From Synergistaceae bacterium UBA5560 (GTDB lineage: Bacteria; Synergistota; Synergistia; Synergistales; Aminiphilaceae), in contig DIMS01000116.1 in NCBI GenBank assembly GCA_002425685.1, positions 5,359-52,659 of the forward strand: 47,301 bases of DNA. The letters run 5' to 3'. The translations under genes and the position numbers were made by a program. Under the pieces are notes generated by a model. That model worked only from the letters and a program-made list of their open reading frames with translations. It was not told the origin of the DNA and made no database searches. Positions 34,817-43,752 of the stretch are shown one piece after another (within the stretch, counting starts at the first letter, position 1; each line of letters starts with the position of its first letter).

Positions 34817-35644
34817 CTACAGACGGAAAAGCCTGCCTCCGGTGTACGCCAGAGCGAAGAAGACGAAGTTCACCATCACGATGGACGCTCCCGCCGGGGC
34901 ATCGAAGAGATAGGCCGCGAAGATTCCCAGGATCACCGAGGCGACTCCCGCGACAGTGGAAAGCACCAGCGCGCTGCGAAACCCCCGGGCGACCTGGAGG
35001 GCCGTCACGGCGGGAAAGATGATGAGACTCGACACCAGAAGCGTTCCCACCACCTTGATCCCGAGGACCACCGTGAAGGCCGTGAGCACCAGCAAAACGC
35101 TTTCCACCCGGTCCGGGCGAATCCCCACGACACGGGCATATTCCGCGTCGAAGGTCACCGCGAGCAGGTCGTGATAGAAGAACACCGCCACCAGAACGAC
35201 CACCAGGGAGAGCAGCGAGGCGCCCCATACTTCCGCGCTCGTCACGGCGAGGATGTCCCCGAAAAGATAGCTGAAGAGGTCCACGTTGAATCCCCGCCCC
35301 ATGCTCGCGAGGAAGACGCCCACAGCCATTCCCGTGGCGGAGACCATGCCCACCGCCGCGTCGCCGAAGACGGCCCGCTCCGAGAGCTTGCGGATCAGAA
35401 GGGACGCCACCGCCGCGACGGGCATGGTCACAGAGAGGGGATACGCTCCGAGGAGGAGCGCAAGCCCGATGGAGGCGAAGGCCGAGTGGGCCAGGCCGTC
35501 GCCGATCATGGAAAAACGCCGCAGGATCAGGAACACGCCGAGAAAGGCGCAGGAAAAGGCCACCACGCTCCCCGCGAGAAGCGCCCGCTGGACGAAGGTG
35601 TACTGCAGCGCCTGGGCGATCTGGGCGAAAGGTCCGTCAAGCAT
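34817..35644 (-). CDS. znuB: zinc/manganese ABC transporter permease
   Basis: This is a 275-residue ABC-3 family membrane protein with about eight hydrophobic segments. SMIGDGLAHSAFASIGLALLLG is the family signature near residue 50, and TLLVSSLIIFPAVTALQVA is the late conserved segment. It forms the inner-membrane channel for a metal delivered by the binding protein at 36476. It starts within the last codons of the ATPase gene (overlap 35637-35644), so the three genes are one operon. Confidence 0.92.
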   Translation of the reverse strand: MLDGPFAQIAQALQYTFVQRALLAGSVVAFSCAFLGVFLILRRFSMIGDGLAHSAFASIGLALLLGAYPLSVTMPVAAVASLLIRKLSERAVFGDAAVGMVSATGMAVGVFLASMGRGFNVDLFSYLFGDILAVTSAEVWGASLLSLVVVLVAVFFYHDLLAVTFDAEYARVVGIRPDRVESVLLVLTAFTVVLGIKVVGTLLVSSLIIFPAVTALQVARGFRSALVLSTVAGVASVILGIFAAYLFDAPAGASIVMVNFVFFALAYTGGRLFRL

Positions 35645-36485
35645 GGGATTCGTGATGGTGGTGCTGCCGACAGACCAGGTGCTGGAAGGCGCCTCCGAGA
35701 TAGCGGGTCACTTCCTCGGAACCGCAGAACTCACCGAAGGCGCCGAAGAAGACGACCTTGCGGTCCAGATAGAGAATCTTCGAGGCGTACTTCCCGATGG
35801 TGGCGCTGTCATGACTCACCAGGAGCACCGAAGTGCCGAGCTGCCTGTTCAGCCGCTCCACGGTCTGGTAGAACTGTTCCCGTCCGTCGGGATCGAGGGC
35901 GGTGACCGGCTCGTCCAGCACGAGCAGCTCCGGCTCGGAGACGAGAGCGCGGGCCAGAAAAACGCGCTGGCGCTGCCCCCCCGAGAGACGCCCGATGAAG
36001 CGCGACCGCAACGAGGATACCCCCACCAGCGAGAGCGCCCGATCCACCGCCTCCTCGTCGGCCTTGGAAAGCCGTTTCGGAAACGTTTTCCGCGCCAAGA
36101 GCCCCATGGAGACCACCTCGGCCACCGTGGCGGGGAAACGCTGCAGCGGAAGAGTCGTCATCTGGGGAAGGTAGCCGACGCGGTCCCACCGGGAAAACCC
36201 GGACAGGGACTCTCCGAAGAGCCGCACGTCACCTTCCGCAAGCTCCACGAGGCCGAGAATCGCCTTGATCAGTGTGGTCTTCCCCGAGCCGTTCGGTCCC
36301 ACGATGCCCACATACTCCCCGGGAGCGACGTCGAAACGCACCCGTTCCAGGACGGTGCTCGTCTGGTAGAACACCGTCAGGTCACGAACGGAGAGCAGTG
36401 GCGAAGAGTCGTCGGAACGGAAATCCCGCGGGGACTCCGCCTTTGCGGAGACCCCGGCGGTCGCCTGCGGGGCTGTCACCGGCAT
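35637..36485 (-). CDS. znuC: zinc/manganese ABC transporter ATP-binding protein
   Basis: This is a 282-residue ATPase. Walker A is VGPNGSGKTTLIKAIL, the signature LSGGQRQRVFLARAL, Walker B LLVLDEPVTALD, and the switch His is in LLVSHDSATIG. It has an uncommon 30-residue Ser/Ala-rich N-terminal extension before the core begins at LLSVRDLTVFY. The C-terminus ends HHHHESHA, a short His cluster that may bind metal. ATG 36485 overlaps the znuA stop. Confidence 0.92.
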   Translation of the reverse strand: MPVTAPQATAGVSAKAESPRDFRSDDSSPLLSVRDLTVFYQTSTVLERVRFDVAPGEYVGIVGPNGSGKTTLIKAILGLVELAEGDVRLFGESLSGFSRWDRVGYLPQMTTLPLQRFPATVAEVVSMGLLARKTFPKRLSKADEEAVDRALSLVGVSSLRSRFIGRLSGGQRQRVFLARALVSEPELLVLDEPVTALDPDGREQFYQTVERLNRQLGTSVLLVSHDSATIGKYASKILYLDRKVVFFGAFGEFCGSEEVTRYLGGAFQHLVCRQHHHHESHA

Positions 36486-37543
36486 GCCAGTCCTTCCCGA
36501 AGCCGGGCCAGATTGTCCCGCATGATCCGGAGATAGGAGAGCCCCTGCTCACGCTCTTCCCGGGAAAGGTTGTGGGCGCCGTGGAGCAGGAGAAGCCTCG
36601 CCCCCGTTTCTGCGGCGATGGCCCGCGCGACCTTCGGGTCGATGAGTTCCTCGTGGTAGATCACGGAGGCTCCGGTGTGTTTCATGGTCTCCACCAGCTC
36701 CGCCACGGCCCGGGGGGACGGCTCCGCATCGGGTGCAAAGCCCGGATAGGGGGACACGTGTTCGAGCCCGTAGCGGCGGGCAAAATAGCCGAAGGCGAAA
36801 TGGCCGCCGTAGATGATGGTCCTCCGCTCGCAACCGGAAAGCCCTTCGGTGATCTCCCTGTCGAGGGCCGCGAGCTCCTTCGCATAGCTCTCGGCGTTGT
36901 TGCGGTAGATCTCGGCTCCCGCGGAATCCTTTGCGGCGAAAGCCTCGGCGATGGTGCTCACCATGGTCCGGGCGAGAAGGGGATCGAGCCAGATATGGGG
37001 ATCCTTGCCGTGATGGTGGTGGTGGTCGGAGGCATCCCCGGCGTGTGCATCCGCGCTCGCCCCATGGTCGTGCCCGTGGTGCTCCTCCTGCGGCGGCGCC
37101 GCGTGGTCGCCGGCCTCGCCGGAGTGGACATGCTCGTCATGCTCGTCCCCCTCGGCGAGTTCGATGCCGCGGCTCGTGTCCACCACGAGGAGCGCCGGAT
37201 TGTCCACGCCCTTCACAAGGTTCTCCGCCCAGGGTTCCATGAATTCCCCCGTATAGAGGAAGACATCCGCGTTCCCAAGGCGGATCATGTCACCGGGGCG
37301 AGGCGCGTAAGTATGCGCCTCCACGCCGGGAGGCAGAAGCAGCGACACCTCGACACGGTCTCCGCCCACCTGACGGGCGAAGTCGTAGAGAGGGAAGATC
37401 GTGGCCGTCACCTTGAGCTTCGCCGCCTCCGCGGCGGCCGCCCCGGAAAAAAGAGCCGTTCCGGCGACCAGAGCCAAAAGACCCGCCGCCAGAACCGGAA
37501 ACGCATACTCCCGCCACTGCCGTTTTTTTTTCGAACTTTTCAT
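36476..37543 (-). CDS. znuA: metal-binding periplasmic protein of zinc ABC transporter
   Basis: This is a 355-residue exported protein of the cluster A-I solute-binding family. The signal segment follows a KKKR start (YAFPVLAAGLLALVAGTALF, then AAAAEA). VTATIFPLYDFARQVGGDR and PPGVEAHTYAPRPGD contain the first metal His. A long His/Asp/Glu-rich loop follows at about 130-180 (HHGHDHG, DHHHHHGKDPHIWLDP), typical of ZnuA over manganese-specific homologues. Further ligands lie in YGGHFAFGYFARRYGL and YHEELIDPK. It is first in the transport operon, downstream of a Fur-family gene. Confidence 0.93.
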   Translation of the reverse strand: MKSSKKKRQWREYAFPVLAAGLLALVAGTALFSGAAAAEAAKLKVTATIFPLYDFARQVGGDRVEVSLLLPPGVEAHTYAPRPGDMIRLGNADVFLYTGEFMEPWAENLVKGVDNPALLVVDTSRGIELAEGDEHDEHVHSGEAGDHAAPPQEEHHGHDHGASADAHAGDASDHHHHHGKDPHIWLDPLLARTMVSTIAEAFAAKDSAGAEIYRNNAESYAKELAALDREITEGLSGCERRTIIYGGHFAFGYFARRYGLEHVSPYPGFAPDAEPSPRAVAELVETMKHTGASVIYHEELIDPKVARAIAAETGARLLLLHGAHNLSREEREQGLSYLRIMRDNLARLREGLACR

Positions 37544-37674
37544 GTGTTCCTCCTTTTCACACCGATTGTTCCCGCGTAGAGGAAACAGCCTCGATGTTCC
37601 TGGAGAGCCCGGTCTGGCACGTACCGTTTTCTCCCCGAAAAGACCGATTCCGGAACTCCGCAGGCGCCTTCTCC

Positions 37675-37687
37675 GACGTAAAACGTC
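37675..37687. promoter_or_regulatory. small inverted repeat upstream of znuA
   Basis: GACGTAAAACGTC is a 5-3-5 perfect inverted repeat about 130 bases before the znuA start. It could be a regulator site, but it does not match a Zur consensus that I know. Confidence 0.25.
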
Positions 37688-37778
37688 TTCGTTTTTTGAT
37701 GCGCCTCCCTGATATCACACCCGACCACCGGGGAAATGTGCTCTTTTCCGGCGAGAGCGGCCTTGTAAAACGTACGCG

Positions 37779-38327
37779 CTACGAGGCCCCCAAGGCATTG
37801 TTCCCGCTTTCGGACTCTCCCTCGGATCTTCCCCTGCGGGCTCCTTTCGCCTCCTGCGACGGAGCGATCCTGCCCCGCAAGGCGCAGACGGGACAGAGAC
37901 CGTACACTTCGACATGATGTCCCTCGATGACGTACCCGGTCTGGGCGGCGAGGAGCTTTTCAAGCACTTCCAGACCACAGGCCTCGAACGATTCCGCCCG
38001 GCCGCAGGAACGACACACCAGAGCGTGCACATGCCCGGAGGACCATCGCACGTACCGGTGCTCTCCGTCGGAGCCGTGCACGCACTTGATAAGATTTCTC
38101 TTTTCCAGAAGCGCCACCGCACGATAGACCGTGGCCTGACCGATGCCCTCCTTTGACAGAGAGGCCACGATCTCCGCCACGGAAAGCCCCCGAGGTGATG
38201 CGGAAAGAAGCTCAACGAGAGCAATGCGTGGCGCAGTTGCCTTCAGGCCGTTCGTGTCGAGGAGATGTCTCGTCTCCTCGCCGGTCGTCTTTTGGATGTA
38301 TCCGTACGGCTCCATTGTGTTCGTCAT
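37779..38327 (-). CDS. Fur-family regulator (likely Zur)
   Basis: This is a 182-residue metalloregulator. The winged helix has LSVAEIVASLSKEGIGQATVYRAVALLEKRNLI (about residues 48-80). The regulatory domain has the HVHALVCRSCGR metal/structural site and a second LCPVC pair, giving the two CxxC structural zinc motifs of Fur proteins. The neighbouring zinc importer makes Zur the most likely identity. The last 30 residues are a charged, low-complexity tail not needed for the fold. The start has no clear ribosome site and lies within a few bases of the predicted transcription start. Confidence 0.88.
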   Translation of the reverse strand: MTNTMEPYGYIQKTTGEETRHLLDTNGLKATAPRIALVELLSASPRGLSVAEIVASLSKEGIGQATVYRAVALLEKRNLIKCVHGSDGEHRYVRWSSGHVHALVCRSCGRAESFEACGLEVLEKLLAAQTGYVIEGHHVEVYGLCPVCALRGRIAPSQEAKGARRGRSEGESESGNNALGAS

Positions 38328-38334
38328 GGATGAT

Positions 38335-38363
38335 ATTTTTTCTCATTTTAGAATGCTTGTCAA
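38335..38363 (-). promoter_or_regulatory. possible promoter of the Fur-family gene
   Basis: A perfect TTGACA (38358-38363) is followed after 17 bases by AAAAAT (38335-38340) on the minus strand. The start would be at or next to ATG 38327, implying a nearly leaderless mRNA unless the second ATG (38315) is used. Confidence 0.4.
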
Positions 38364-38469
38364 GACTTTCGATCCGGCGGACGCGCGGCGATCTTCGTGG
38401 CGACACCTTCCTTTTGCGCGCTTCCTTTACAGCGCACGTTCTCCCGGCCTCCACCGCGACAGGGCATCG

Positions 38470-38507
38470 TTGACGACGACAGGGTATTCAGCGTATACTG
38501 CGCATAC
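38470..38507 (+). promoter_or_regulatory. promoter with overlapping inverted repeat before the GntR/GlcD unit
   Basis: TTGACG (38470-38475), an 18-base spacer and TATACT (38494-38499) precede the GntR start. GTATACTGCGCATAC (38493-38507) is an imperfect inverted repeat with GTAT/ATAC ends lying over the -10 box. It is a plausible autoregulatory site for the GntR protein. Confidence 0.5.
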
Positions 38508-38528
38508 TTTCATTGCGGAGGCCGGCCC

Positions 38529-39296
38529 ATGACAAGACTCGTGCAGCATGCAACCGCAGCGGATCTGGCCTACAGGGAGATCCTCCTGAGAATTACCACT
38601 CAGGCCCTCACTGCGGGAGAACGGCTTCCGGAAGCATCCCTGGCCGCAGAAATGGACGTGAGCAGGACACCGGTTCGAGAGGCATTGCGCCGTCTGGCAC
38701 AGGAAGGGGTGGTGATTCTCGTCCCCGGGGGCGGAGCACACCTTGCCGACCCTTCGTTGAAGGAAATGGCGGACACGATGGAGGTCCGTGTTCACCTGGA
38801 ACGGCTGGCGATCCGCAAGCTCTCCGGCACCATCACGCCCCTGCAGATCTGCCGTCTCGAAGAAGTCATCCAGAAACAGCGTGACGCCGACCTGGATATT
38901 CCCTCCCTCATTCGGCAAGATTCCCTCTTTCATCATCTTTTGGCCGAATCGACACACAATGAAGCCCTGACGGACTCTCTCGACGCACTTCTGGCACGAA
39001 GCATGGCCTTCCGGATTCTTTTCGCGGGGCGGGAGGACTACGACAACCATCTCATCCTCGAAGAGCACCTGCGCATTCTCGACGCATTGAAACGACGCGA
39101 CACCGAACTGGCGGAAAAACACCTCGAAGCCCACCTGCATCTGGCCCTGGCCGAGTACTCCCGTTCCGGCGAACCCACAGGGACGCCTCGAAAAAAGAAG
39201 GCATCTCACGCCGAACTTCGTCCCGTTCCACCCCCGGCGGAGAAACGCCGCCGGGAAACGCTTCGTGAACCGCGACAAGGAGGCACATTCCCGTGA
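38529..39296 (+). CDS. GntR-family regulator (FCD subfamily), probable hydroxyacid-responsive
   Basis: This is a 255-residue protein. The winged helix EASLAAEMDVSRTPVREALRRLAQEGVV spans about residues 35-62. The FCD domain keeps its metal ligands: Asp and His in RQDSLFHHLLAES, and His residues in LEEHLRIL and LEAHLHLAL. The C-terminal 35 residues are a basic, proline-rich tail. ATG 38529 has GGAGG 8 bases upstream. The stop overlaps the start of the FAD oxidase gene as GTGA, so regulator and enzyme are translationally coupled, similar in logic to LldR/GlcC systems. Confidence 0.9.
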   Translation: MTRLVQHATAADLAYREILLRITTQALTAGERLPEASLAAEMDVSRTPVREALRRLAQEGVVILVPGGGAHLADPSLKEMADTMEVRVHLERLAIRKLSGTITPLQICRLEEVIQKQRDADLDIPSLIRQDSLFHHLLAESTHNEALTDSLDALLARSMAFRILFAGREDYDNHLILEEHLRILDALKRRDTELAEKHLEAHLHLALAEYSRSGEPTGTPRKKKASHAELRPVPPPAEKRRRETLREPRQGGTFP

Positions 39297-40723
39297 CTGA
39301 TTTTGCCTATTCTCCCGTTACGCCGGAGGTGGTGGAAGAACTCCGCGCGCTCCTCTCACCGGGACAAGTGACCATCGACGAGGAAAAGCGGGCCGCCTAC
39401 TCCCGGGACGAGGTGGCGGCCTGTTCCTGGGACAGACCCTACCTCGCGGAGGTGCTCGTCTTTCCCGAGTGCACCGCCCAGGTGGCGGCGGTGTTGCGCT
39501 TCGCCGACGAACGGCGCATCCCCGTCACGCCCCGGGGTGCCGGAACGGGACTCTCCGGCGGGGCCGTTCCCGCCTTCGGAGGCATCGTGCTCTCACTGGA
39601 GCGGATGAACGCCATTCTGGAGATGGACGTGGACAACCTGTGCATCACCGTGGAGCCCGGGGTGGTCACCTCGGAGATCACCCGCGCCGCGGCGGCGGCG
39701 GGGCTTCTCTACGCGGGGGACCCCTGCAGCGGCGACGCTTCCTTCATCGGCGGAAACATCGCCGAGAACGCCGGGGGAAACAAGGTCATCAAGTACGGTT
39801 CCACGGGGGCCAGCGTTCTGGCTCTGGAGGTTGTCCTCGCCGACGGCTCCGTCACCTGGTTCGGCGGCAAGCGGCGCAAGGATGTGACGGGCTACGACTT
39901 CGTGAAGCTCCTGGTGGGCTCCGAGGGAACCCTCGGCGTGGTGACGAAGGCCATCCTGAAACTGGTTCCGCTTCCGGAACGCATCGTGGACCTTCTGGTC
40001 CCCTTTCCCGACGCCGCCTCCGCCGTTGCCGTCGTACCCCGCATCATGCGGGAAGCAAGCATTCTCCCCTCGTCCGTGGAGTTCATGGACGCTCTTTCGG
40101 TCCAACTTGCCGAGCGTTTTCTGAACCGGCCGGTTCCGCATTCCGACCGGGCGGGCGCCTATCTTCTCATCCAGATCGAGGGCAACGACCGGGACGCCCT
40201 CGCCGACGACTACGAGCGCATCGGCCGGTTCTGCCTGGAGCACGGCGCGCTGGAGGTCTTCGTGGCGGACAACCGGAACGTGCGGGACAAGCTCTGGAAG
40301 GCCCGCAAGGCCGTCGGCGAGGCCATGGTGGCGGGGTTCGTCCAGAGCGCCCTGGAAGATGTGGTGGTTCCCACGAGCGCGGTTCCGGAGCTGATGCGCG
40401 AGGCGACGCGCATCACGGAGACGCACGGCGTGGAGGGAATCAATTTCGGCCACATCGGAGACGGAAACATGCATGTCAACTTCGTCATCCGAAAACCCCG
40501 TGCGGACTGGCACGAGGTGATGGACCGGGCACTCCGCGACCTTTACCGCACGGTACGCCGCCTTGGAGGGACCTTGTCGGGGGAACACGGCATCGGCCTG
40601 AAACGGAGGAAATACATGGAGGAGGTGATGGATACGGCCCAGATCGCACTGATCCGTCGCGTGAAACAGGCGTTCGATCCCAACAACATCCTCAATCCGG
40701 GAAAGATCGTGCCCGACGTGTAG
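39293..40723 (+). CDS. glcD: FAD-linked D-2-hydroxyacid oxidase/dehydrogenase (GlcD/D-LDH type)
   Basis: This is a 476-residue flavoprotein of the VAO/PCMH family. The FAD-binding segment has TPRGAGTGLSGGAVP (about residues 77-91), and GGNIAENAGGNKVIKYG and GSEGTLGVVTKAILKL follow. The C-terminal domain ends with NFGHIGDGNMHVNF and GTLSGEHGIGLKRRKYM, whose His residues bind substrate and metal. It oxidises D-lactate, glycolate or a related acid. The start is GTG 39293 inside the GTGA overlap. The electron acceptor is unknown; no adjacent glcE/glcF or EtfAB genes are seen, which is unusual for a GlcD homologue. Confidence 0.92.
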   Translation: MTDFAYSPVTPEVVEELRALLSPGQVTIDEEKRAAYSRDEVAACSWDRPYLAEVLVFPECTAQVAAVLRFADERRIPVTPRGAGTGLSGGAVPAFGGIVLSLERMNAILEMDVDNLCITVEPGVVTSEITRAAAAAGLLYAGDPCSGDASFIGGNIAENAGGNKVIKYGSTGASVLALEVVLADGSVTWFGGKRRKDVTGYDFVKLLVGSEGTLGVVTKAILKLVPLPERIVDLLVPFPDAASAVAVVPRIMREASILPSSVEFMDALSVQLAERFLNRPVPHSDRAGAYLLIQIEGNDRDALADDYERIGRFCLEHGALEVFVADNRNVRDKLWKARKAVGEAMVAGFVQSALEDVVVPTSAVPELMREATRITETHGVEGINFGHIGDGNMHVNFVIRKPRADWHEVMDRALRDLYRTVRRLGGTLSGEHGIGLKRRKYMEEVMDTAQIALIRRVKQAFDPNNILNPGKIVPDV

Positions 40724-40885
40724 AAGAAAACGCGAGTCGAGCGGAGTGTGCGGAGCGACACCGTTCAAAAGTCCTCCGCGGTGCGGGAAACGGGGTTCTC
40801 TTCCGAGGCTGCGACAACCGTCGTTTTTTCGAGGAAGAGAAGTGAGAAGCATTCCAAGTTCGAGAAGAGAGCGGGAGGTTTCAAG

Positions 40886-42307
40886 ATGAGCGTGCAGTTG
40901 ACCATTCTCGTAGGCTACGTCATTCTTCTTTCATTCATATCCTGGATCGCCACGCGGATCCAGCGAAGCGGCAAGGGTGGTGCGCTGGACTATCTCCTGG
41001 CGGGACGGCACCTCCCCACGCCTCTCGTTGCGGCCATGCTGACCGGCCTTGCCATCGGCGGTGCCTCCACCGTGGGCGTCGCGGAAAACGCCTACGTGCG
41101 CGGCCTTTCCGCCGGCTGGTACAACGCAGCCTGGGGAACCGCGGGTATCCTCGTGGGGCTCTTCGCGGCAAAACATTTCCGAAAGATGAACGTCAGAACC
41201 GTTCCGGAAATGATGGGGCGCATGTTCGGGCAGGGAGCGCGTACCGTCGGCGTGATCGCCCAACTCCTCATCCTCATGGTCATCACGGCCCTGCAGTACG
41301 TGGCGGGCGGAGCGATCCTCACGGCCCTCCTGCCGGACATCTTCACCTTCCAGACGGGTATGTTCGCCTCGGCCCTCATCTTCATCTTCATCACCGTGGT
41401 CGGCGGCTACTGGGCCGGAGGACTCACCAACGTGGTCAACGTCATCGTCATCTACGTGGGCATCTTCGCCGCACTCCACGGCAGCAGCGCCTCCTTCGGC
41501 GGATGGGACACCATCATCGCCGCGCTCCCCGCGGGCAAACCCTGGTTCGACTGGACCTCCGGCGTCGGCACCGCGGTAGTCACCGCCTGGATGGTGGTCA
41601 TGATCACCCAGGGCTTCTCCGTCCAGGCCACCAACCAGATCGCCTTCGCCGCCAAGGACGAAAAGACCGCCCGCAACGGCTTCATTCTCGGCGGCATTCT
41701 CATTCTCCCCGCGGGCTTCCTCTGCGCTCTCTTCGGCATCATCGCCGCGTCCCAGTTCCCGGGCCTCGAAAAGCCGGCCCTCGCCCTTCCCTCTATCGCG
41801 GCACACATCAGCCCTCTCGTGGGAGGACTCTTCCTCGCCTCCCTTTGGGCGGCGGACATCTCCACCGCGGTGGGACTCCTTCTCGGAAGCTCCACGCTGA
41901 TCGTGGAGGACATCTGGAAACGCTTCTTCCCGGGAACGATCGCCCCCGATCGGGAAGTGTTCGTCTCCCGCATGGTCGTCCTCGCCGTGAGCATCTGCAC
42001 CTTCCTCATGGCCCTCACGGTCCGGGGCATTCTCGTCACCATCACCACCGCGCTGGCCATCACCGCCTCCTTCACGCTGCTCATTCTCGCCGGCATCTAC
42101 ACGCCTGGTCTCTGCAAGCGCATTGCGGGCTTCTGGACCATTTCGGCCTCCATTCTCGTGTGGCTCGCCTGGACCTTCGTTCCCGCCATCCGGGTGGTTC
42201 CCCACCTGGCCTACCTCGAATGGCCCGTCTGTCTCGCCGTGTTCCTCCTCTGCGCGGCCCTCGGCAAGGAACCCGCCAAGAGCCTTCTCGTATCCGAGAC
42301 GGCCTAA
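40886..42307 (+). CDS. sodium:solute symporter family permease
   Basis: This is a 473-residue inner-membrane protein with about thirteen hydrophobic segments. GLAIGGASTVGVAENAYVRGLSAGWYNAAWG is characteristic of the SSS family first sodium-site region, with VPEMMGRMFG and WAADISTAVGLLLGSS (second sodium-site Ser/Thr) later. The SSS family includes acetate, pyruvate, lactate and amino-acid carriers. Neighbours point to a 2-hydroxy monocarboxylate. ATG 40886 has GGGAGG 7 bases upstream. It lies 160 bases after glcD in the same direction. Confidence 0.9.
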   Translation: MSVQLTILVGYVILLSFISWIATRIQRSGKGGALDYLLAGRHLPTPLVAAMLTGLAIGGASTVGVAENAYVRGLSAGWYNAAWGTAGILVGLFAAKHFRKMNVRTVPEMMGRMFGQGARTVGVIAQLLILMVITALQYVAGGAILTALLPDIFTFQTGMFASALIFIFITVVGGYWAGGLTNVVNVIVIYVGIFAALHGSSASFGGWDTIIAALPAGKPWFDWTSGVGTAVVTAWMVVMITQGFSVQATNQIAFAAKDEKTARNGFILGGILILPAGFLCALFGIIAASQFPGLEKPALALPSIAAHISPLVGGLFLASLWAADISTAVGLLLGSSTLIVEDIWKRFFPGTIAPDREVFVSRMVVLAVSICTFLMALTVRGILVTITTALAITASFTLLILAGIYTPGLCKRIAGFWTISASILVWLAWTFVPAIRVVPHLAYLEWPVCLAVFLLCAALGKEPAKSLLVSETA

Positions 42308-42505
42308 CGGCGAAACCGACCCGAACGAAGTCGCTCTTCCGAACGCCGCCCCGGGGGGCCAGCGGGAACCGCCCGCACACCTCCGGGGCGGCATGCGGTA
42401 CACCCCCACCGGTATCCTGGAGAAGGCTTTGCGGAAAACCCGGAAAGACGCTACCATCCTGAGTGGACCCGATTCGAATCGACGACAGAAAGCGAGATGT
42501 AGTCC

Positions 42506-43600
42506 ATGAGTGTTCGCATCACCTACGAAGAACTGCTGCAGTATACCCGGGAGGTCCTCCGGGCCTTCGGATACTCCGAGGAGAGGGCAGAGCTCACCGC
42601 CCGCATCCTGGTGGAGGCGGACGCCCGGGGCGTCGCGTCCCACGGAGTGGCGAGGCTCGCCTTCTACGAGACCAATCTCCGGGGAGGACACGCAAAGCTC
42701 GACGCGGAACCGGTCATCGTGCACGAGACACCGGTTTCGCTCGTGGTGGACGGAAATCAGGGAATCGGAGCCTACGTGGCGGACTTTTCCATGCGACACG
42801 TACTCCGAAAGGCCGAGGCGACGGGGACCTGTTTCTGCGCTGTGCGCAACTCCAACCACTACGGGATGGCCGGGCTCTGGGCGGAAATGGCGGCGGAGCG
42901 CAACATGGTAGGCATGGCCTTCACGAACACGAGACCCTGCTCCATCGCCACCTTCGGAAGGCAGCACATCCTCGGGACGAACCCCATCGCCGTGGCCATC
43001 CCCGCCGGAAAGGGAAGACCCTGCTTCCTGCTCGACATGGCCACCACCGTGGTGGCTCACGGCAAGGTCGAGGTCTGCCACCGCAGAAACAAACCCATGC
43101 CTCTGGGGTGGGCCGTGGACGCCGAAGGGCAGGGAACCACCGATGCCACCGCCGTGGTGAATCTCTTCCGGCAAGAGGGAGAAGACATGCTGGGGGGACA
43201 TCTGCTGCTCGGCGGCGAGGGGGAGGAACTGGGAGGCCACAAGGGATACGGGCTTGCGCTTCTGGTGGAACTCCTCTGCTCAGGGCTCTCCATGGGCACC
43301 TGGAGCGCCCACACCTTCAACGACCAGGGAGCCTGCATCACCCATTTCTTCGGTGCCTTCCGGCTGGACCTCTTCGGAAACGGGGACGGCGTTGCGGAAC
43401 ACGTGGGAGACATTCTCGAGGAAATCCGGAGGGGCAAACGGGTGGAAGGGCAGGATCGGATCTACATCCACGGGGAGAAGGAGACGGAACGCCGGGCCAA
43501 AGCACTCGCCGAGGGATTCGAGCTGGACGATGCGACGGAAACCCTGCTCGGCACGTACGCAGAGCGTTACGGACTGACACCGCCTCGCTTCCTTTCCTGA
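42506..43600 (+). CDS. malate/L-lactate dehydrogenase family (Ldh2/MdhII) oxidoreductase
   Basis: This is a 364-residue NAD(P)-dependent enzyme of the Ldh2 family, which is unrelated to classical LDH. The signatures are ARGVASHGVARL (catalytic His region), CAVRNSNHYGMAGLW, LGTNPIAVAIPAG and GHKGYGLALLVELLCSGLSMG. Members oxidise malate, L-lactate, sulfolactate or ureidoglycolate. It closes the GntR-GlcD-symporter unit, so the set can handle both hydroxyacid enantiomers. The ribosome site before ATG 42506 is weak (GAAAGCGAG). A 12-bp stem follows the stop. Confidence 0.9.
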   Translation: MSVRITYEELLQYTREVLRAFGYSEERAELTARILVEADARGVASHGVARLAFYETNLRGGHAKLDAEPVIVHETPVSLVVDGNQGIGAYVADFSMRHVLRKAEATGTCFCAVRNSNHYGMAGLWAEMAAERNMVGMAFTNTRPCSIATFGRQHILGTNPIAVAIPAGKGRPCFLLDMATTVVAHGKVEVCHRRNKPMPLGWAVDAEGQGTTDATAVVNLFRQEGEDMLGGHLLLGGEGEELGGHKGYGLALLVELLCSGLSMGTWSAHTFNDQGACITHFFGAFRLDLFGNGDGVAEHVGDILEEIRRGKRVEGQDRIYIHGEKETERRAKALAEGFELDDATETLLGTYAERYGLTPPRFLS

Positions 43601-43610
43601 AAAATCGTTT

Positions 43611-43647
43611 TCCGCGCCGGGAGCTCGCCGCGGAATCCCGGCGCGGA
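43611..43647. terminator. bidirectional hairpin between convergent genes
   Basis: TCCGCGCCGGGA (43611-43622) pairs perfectly with 43636-43647 across a 13-base loop. It starts 11 bases after the Ldh2-family stop and is preceded by an A-run and a T-run. It serves as a likely terminator for both convergent transcripts. Confidence 0.65.
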
Positions 43648-43752
43648 GACGTCTTTCGCGCATGCCCGGGTCATCTTTCCGCGCTCCCCCCGGAGCGTCC
43701 GACCGGCGCGGAAAAGGACCGCCCTTTCAGCCCCGGAACACGTCGGCGGTAT

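Noticed and set aside
40931..43240. 769-codon minus-strand open frame opposite the symporter and Ldh2 genes
   Set aside because: Antisense to two well-supported genes, with highly biased Gly/Glu/His composition.
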